Shown here: positions 41,874-43,838 of the stretch, piece by piece
How the letters are laid out: each line of letters begins with the position of its first letter
Position numbering within the stretch: the stretch's first letter is position 1
From: AP-16 sp046727735
Lineage (GTDB): Bacteria > Pseudomonadota > Alphaproteobacteria > Rhizobiales > Xanthobacteraceae
Length of the DNA: 43,838 bases
Reading direction: 5' to 3'
Assembly: GCA_046727735.1 (NCBI GenBank)
Contig: JBKPDF010000108.1
Location: 1 to 43,838, forward strand
Notes under the pieces: model-generated
The model's input: only the letters and a program-made list of their open reading frames with translations
What the model was told of the DNA's origin: nothing
Database searches by the model: none
Made by a program: the position numbers and the translations under genes

Positions 41874-42941
41874 TCAGTCGGCGTCGCTGCCATCCACAGC
41901 CAAGGTCCCGGTTCGGAACCGCGGTTGCATGCCGGGATCTTCCCCCGGAATCGGCACGATCGATGCGCTTCGGCTGAGAAGGTCGATCATTTGACTCTCG
42001 TCGCGCCGGTTCTTCTCGGCCACCGCCAGCGCAATCTCATGCGGAATTTTATAAGCGGGGCACCACCCGGCCGGATCGAATGGCGTGACGGCTTTTGCGG
42101 TCGCCGCCGGGAGAGCATTGCTCTGCCATGGAATCGATTCGTTTCCCGTTCGGTCATCGGCAATCCCGCCGACTGGTTCGGCGTCGAATACGTAGCGTTT
42201 CTCGCAGACGTCGACCTTGGGTTCGAGATGCGTAACCTCGAAGTGATCGTTGCCTTGCTTCAGCATCCTCCAAAAAGGCATGTTTGGATTGTCGAGGTGC
42301 TTCACCAAATTCAGCGGGGTCATGCGGAACGGATAAGCCTGTACCTGGAAAGATCGCTGGTTGCCGTAAAAGGATTCTCTTGCGAGCGCATAGATCTCGG
42401 CGATCTGTTCGTCGGTCATCGCGTAGCAGCCGGCCGAGGAGCAGCCGCCATGGACCATGATGTTTCCGCCGGTTCTGCCGTATGCGCGGTCGTAGGCATT
42501 GGGATAGCCGATGTTGAAAGCGAGGTATTCGTGAGAGTTGGGATTCATCTGCCCGGGTTTCACGGTGTAGAAGCCCTCGGGTGCCTGGCGGTCGCCTTCC
42601 CTGATCTTCGGGCCAAGGTCGCCCGACCACCGGCAGATCGGATAAGCCTTGAGCAAAGCGAAGCGGCCGCTGGCGTCTTGTTTCCAGATCTCGACCTCCG
42701 ATTCTTCCTTGAAGAGGCGAATGAGAATCGGCGAGTCGACCGGCATATGGTTCCGTTCGAGCTGCGCCAGCATTTGCGGGGACAAAGGTTGGAGCGCGCG
42801 GCCAAGGGGCCGATCCGTCTCGCATCCCGCGAGCATGTTGGCTGCCGCGCAGACGATCAACGCGGGCAGCGAGCACCTGTGCAGCAAGGACGATTTCAAT
42901 GCGATGGCCCCCGTTTGGCCGTGCCATTGCACGATTGCCAT
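41874..42941 (-). CDS. L,D-transpeptidase (YkuD domain), probable lipoprotein
   Basis: 355 residues from the ATG at 42941. No start has a strong ribosome site; an ATG at 43001 and a TTG at 42899 (after GGGGG) are alternatives. A hydrophobic segment ends in the lipobox MLAGC (C40), suggesting a lipid-anchored periplasmic enzyme. The YkuD domain follows (about 70-220), with catalytic H164 and C172 in NIMVHGGCSSAGCYAM. It resembles the YafK/ErfK-like murein L,D-transpeptidases that form 3-3 crosslinks or attach or release proteins on peptidoglycan. The C-terminal third (about 230-355) is an extra region without a recognised motif. Confidence 0.87.
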   Translation of the reverse strand: MAIVQWHGQTGAIALKSSLLHRCSLPALIVCAAANMLAGCETDRPLGRALQPLSPQMLAQLERNHMPVDSPILIRLFKEESEVEIWKQDASGRFALLKAYPICRWSGDLGPKIREGDRQAPEGFYTVKPGQMNPNSHEYLAFNIGYPNAYDRAYGRTGGNIMVHGGCSSAGCYAMTDEQIAEIYALARESFYGNQRSFQVQAYPFRMTPLNLVKHLDNPNMPFWRMLKQGNDHFEVTHLEPKVDVCEKRYVFDAEPVGGIADDRTGNESIPWQSNALPAATAKAVTPFDPAGWCPAYKIPHEIALAVAEKNRRDESQMIDLLSRSASIVPIPGEDPGMQPRFRTGTLAVDGSDAD

Positions 42942-43064
42942 TGTTAAAATACAGCTATCGCAAATCTGAAATCGCGCCGTCAGCGGTTCAGCGACAAGCA
43001 TCGTTAACGAAAGGTAAAGAGAATTTCAGCGGGCGCCGGACAGTGTTTTCCGAAGATACAGCGC

Positions 43065-43421
43065 TCAATGTACGGTAAAGCTGGTCCATACTGAGCATGT
43101 CGAGCGCCGAAGCCTATGACGGGTGCAGGCCTGTATCGATACCTGAAGAGCGGACGTGTTGACGCCGGCACGCAAGTGCAGCATGTCCCCTTCGACCTGA
43201 CAGCCGCCCGATTCACACTCCCATCGGATGTTTCGATGCGTTGACCTGGGCCACTTGGTGATCTTGATCAACGTGTCGCCGCCTTTGCGGGCTGGGGTGT
43301 ACACCTCCCAGCAAAAGCCGTCCTTGCACCCAGTTTCTTGGGCGCGCGCGTCGGAACACAACGACGCCGCTGCCACAAGAAGGATGATCGCAACAAACGT
43401 TTGCCTCGTCGATTGCTCCAC
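43065..43421 (-). CDS. Small secreted Cys-containing protein
   Basis: 118 residues from a GTG at 43421 with GGGAG about 7 bases upstream. The signal peptide is RQTFVAIILLVAAASLCSDARAQ. The mature part has six cysteines, paired as GCKDGFCWEVY, WECESGGCQVEG, and a later CTRHRLRRSTC. A beta-rich fold held by disulfides is likely. No family is recognised. It is the third small exported protein in this 4-kb stretch. Confidence 0.62.
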   Translation of the reverse strand: MEQSTRQTFVAIILLVAAASLCSDARAQETGCKDGFCWEVYTPARKGGDTLIKITKWPRSTHRNIRWECESGGCQVEGDMLHLRAGVNTSALQVSIQACTRHRLRRSTCSVWTSFTVH

Positions 43422-43649
43422 ATTACAACTCCCATCGATCAGCCGAATGCTCCTGGAATGATCCGGCTCGCGTGGACGCGGTGCTTACGGGCGATTTGCC
43501 ATCTGTGCTGATCCGGCTCTAGCTGCACAATACGGCATCGCAAGGACCCGAGTCCTATGGCGGCTTGGCATCGCCCGGGCCGGTCCTTGGCCTGTCTACC
43601 GGCCTCGCGTAGCGATACGCCGTGAGCGAAGTAACCCAAGGTCGGCGAC

Positions 43650-43838
43650 ATGACGGCGAACCATAAACACGACAACCCGATCCTCGTGACCGGAGCAGCC
43701 GGCGCTGTGGGCGGCATCGGCCGCAACCTCAGCGAATTCCTGCTCGCAAGGGGGCACAAGGTGCGCGCCTTGGTTCGGCGTGAGGACGAGCGCGCCGAAG
43801 CCCTGCGGCGGCTCGGCGCAGAGGTCGTAGAGGGCGAC
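43650..43838 (+). CDS. NAD(P)-binding Rossmann protein (NmrA/epimerase type), N-terminal fragment
   Basis: 63 codons from the ATG at 43650 to the right edge, with AAGG about 7 bases upstream. The Rossmann opening is clear: NPILVTGAAGAVGGIGRNLSE then FLLARGHKVRALVRRED and LRRLGAEVVEGD. The TGxxGxxG loop and the basic RR after the second strand suggest NADP(H) binding by an atypical SDR (NmrA-like or nucleoside-sugar epimerase). The rest lies outside the window. Confidence 0.8.
   Translation, partial: MTANHKHDNPILVTGAAGAVGGIGRNLSEFLLARGHKVRALVRREDERAEALRRLGAEVVEGD

Overview
This is a high-GC chromosomal window of an alphaproteobacterium. It most resembles Hyphomicrobiales of the Bradyrhizobium/Xanthobacteraceae type. 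That placement is an inference from codon use, the family mix (TRAP transporter, many solute-binding proteins, CoA-linked catabolic enzymes, GYD and hydrolase-cyclase proteins) and the short palindromic repeats between genes. I see no rRNA, intact tRNA, CRISPR array, prophage or complete insertion sequence.

Layout. (1) 1-5.6 kb: the start of a secreted protein, a gentisate-type ring-cleavage dioxygenase, a GNAT acetyltransferase, an FMN reductase, the ergothioneine pair egtD-egtB and an MgtC-family membrane protein. (2) 5.7-10.9 kb: a Crp/Fnr regulator followed by a metallo-hydrolase, a tiny membrane protein, an Nramp-like transporter and a frameshifted MFS transporter. Two perfect TGTGA-N6-TCACA sites lie in this block. 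(3) 10.9-20.1 kb: a PIN-toxin remnant and palindromes, then a TRAP transporter divergent from enoyl-CoA hydratase and CoA-transferase genes, three small secreted or structural proteins, and a MaoC-SDR-amidohydrolase string. Together these look like uptake and CoA-linked breakdown of an organic acid that I cannot identify. (4) 20.2-24.4 kb: a cysteine-synthase/desulfhydrase-like gene, two orphan ABC solute-binding proteins and a GYD protein, separated by palindromes. (5) 24.6-33.4 kb: a 915-residue coiled-coil protein with a 109-residue internal period, an MFS transporter, a permuted-type PHA depolymerase, a third orphan binding protein and a GH15 glucoamylase-like enzyme.

(6) From about 33.6 kb to the end the DNA is visibly richer in A+T, genes are shorter, and many products are small, secreted and unassigned. 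Recognisable genes are a deaminase-phosphorylase pair, a second GYD protein, cytochrome P460, an alpha/beta-hydrolase fused to a class III nucleotide cyclase, an L,D-transpeptidase and the start of an NAD(P)-binding protein. A tRNA-like T-arm fragment lies near 39.5 kb. This part looks like an accessory region.

The best candidates for something not yet described are the 109-residue-period coiled-coil protein, the compact regulon implied by the Crp-like regulator and its two sites, and the hydrolase-cyclase with substituted cyclase residues.
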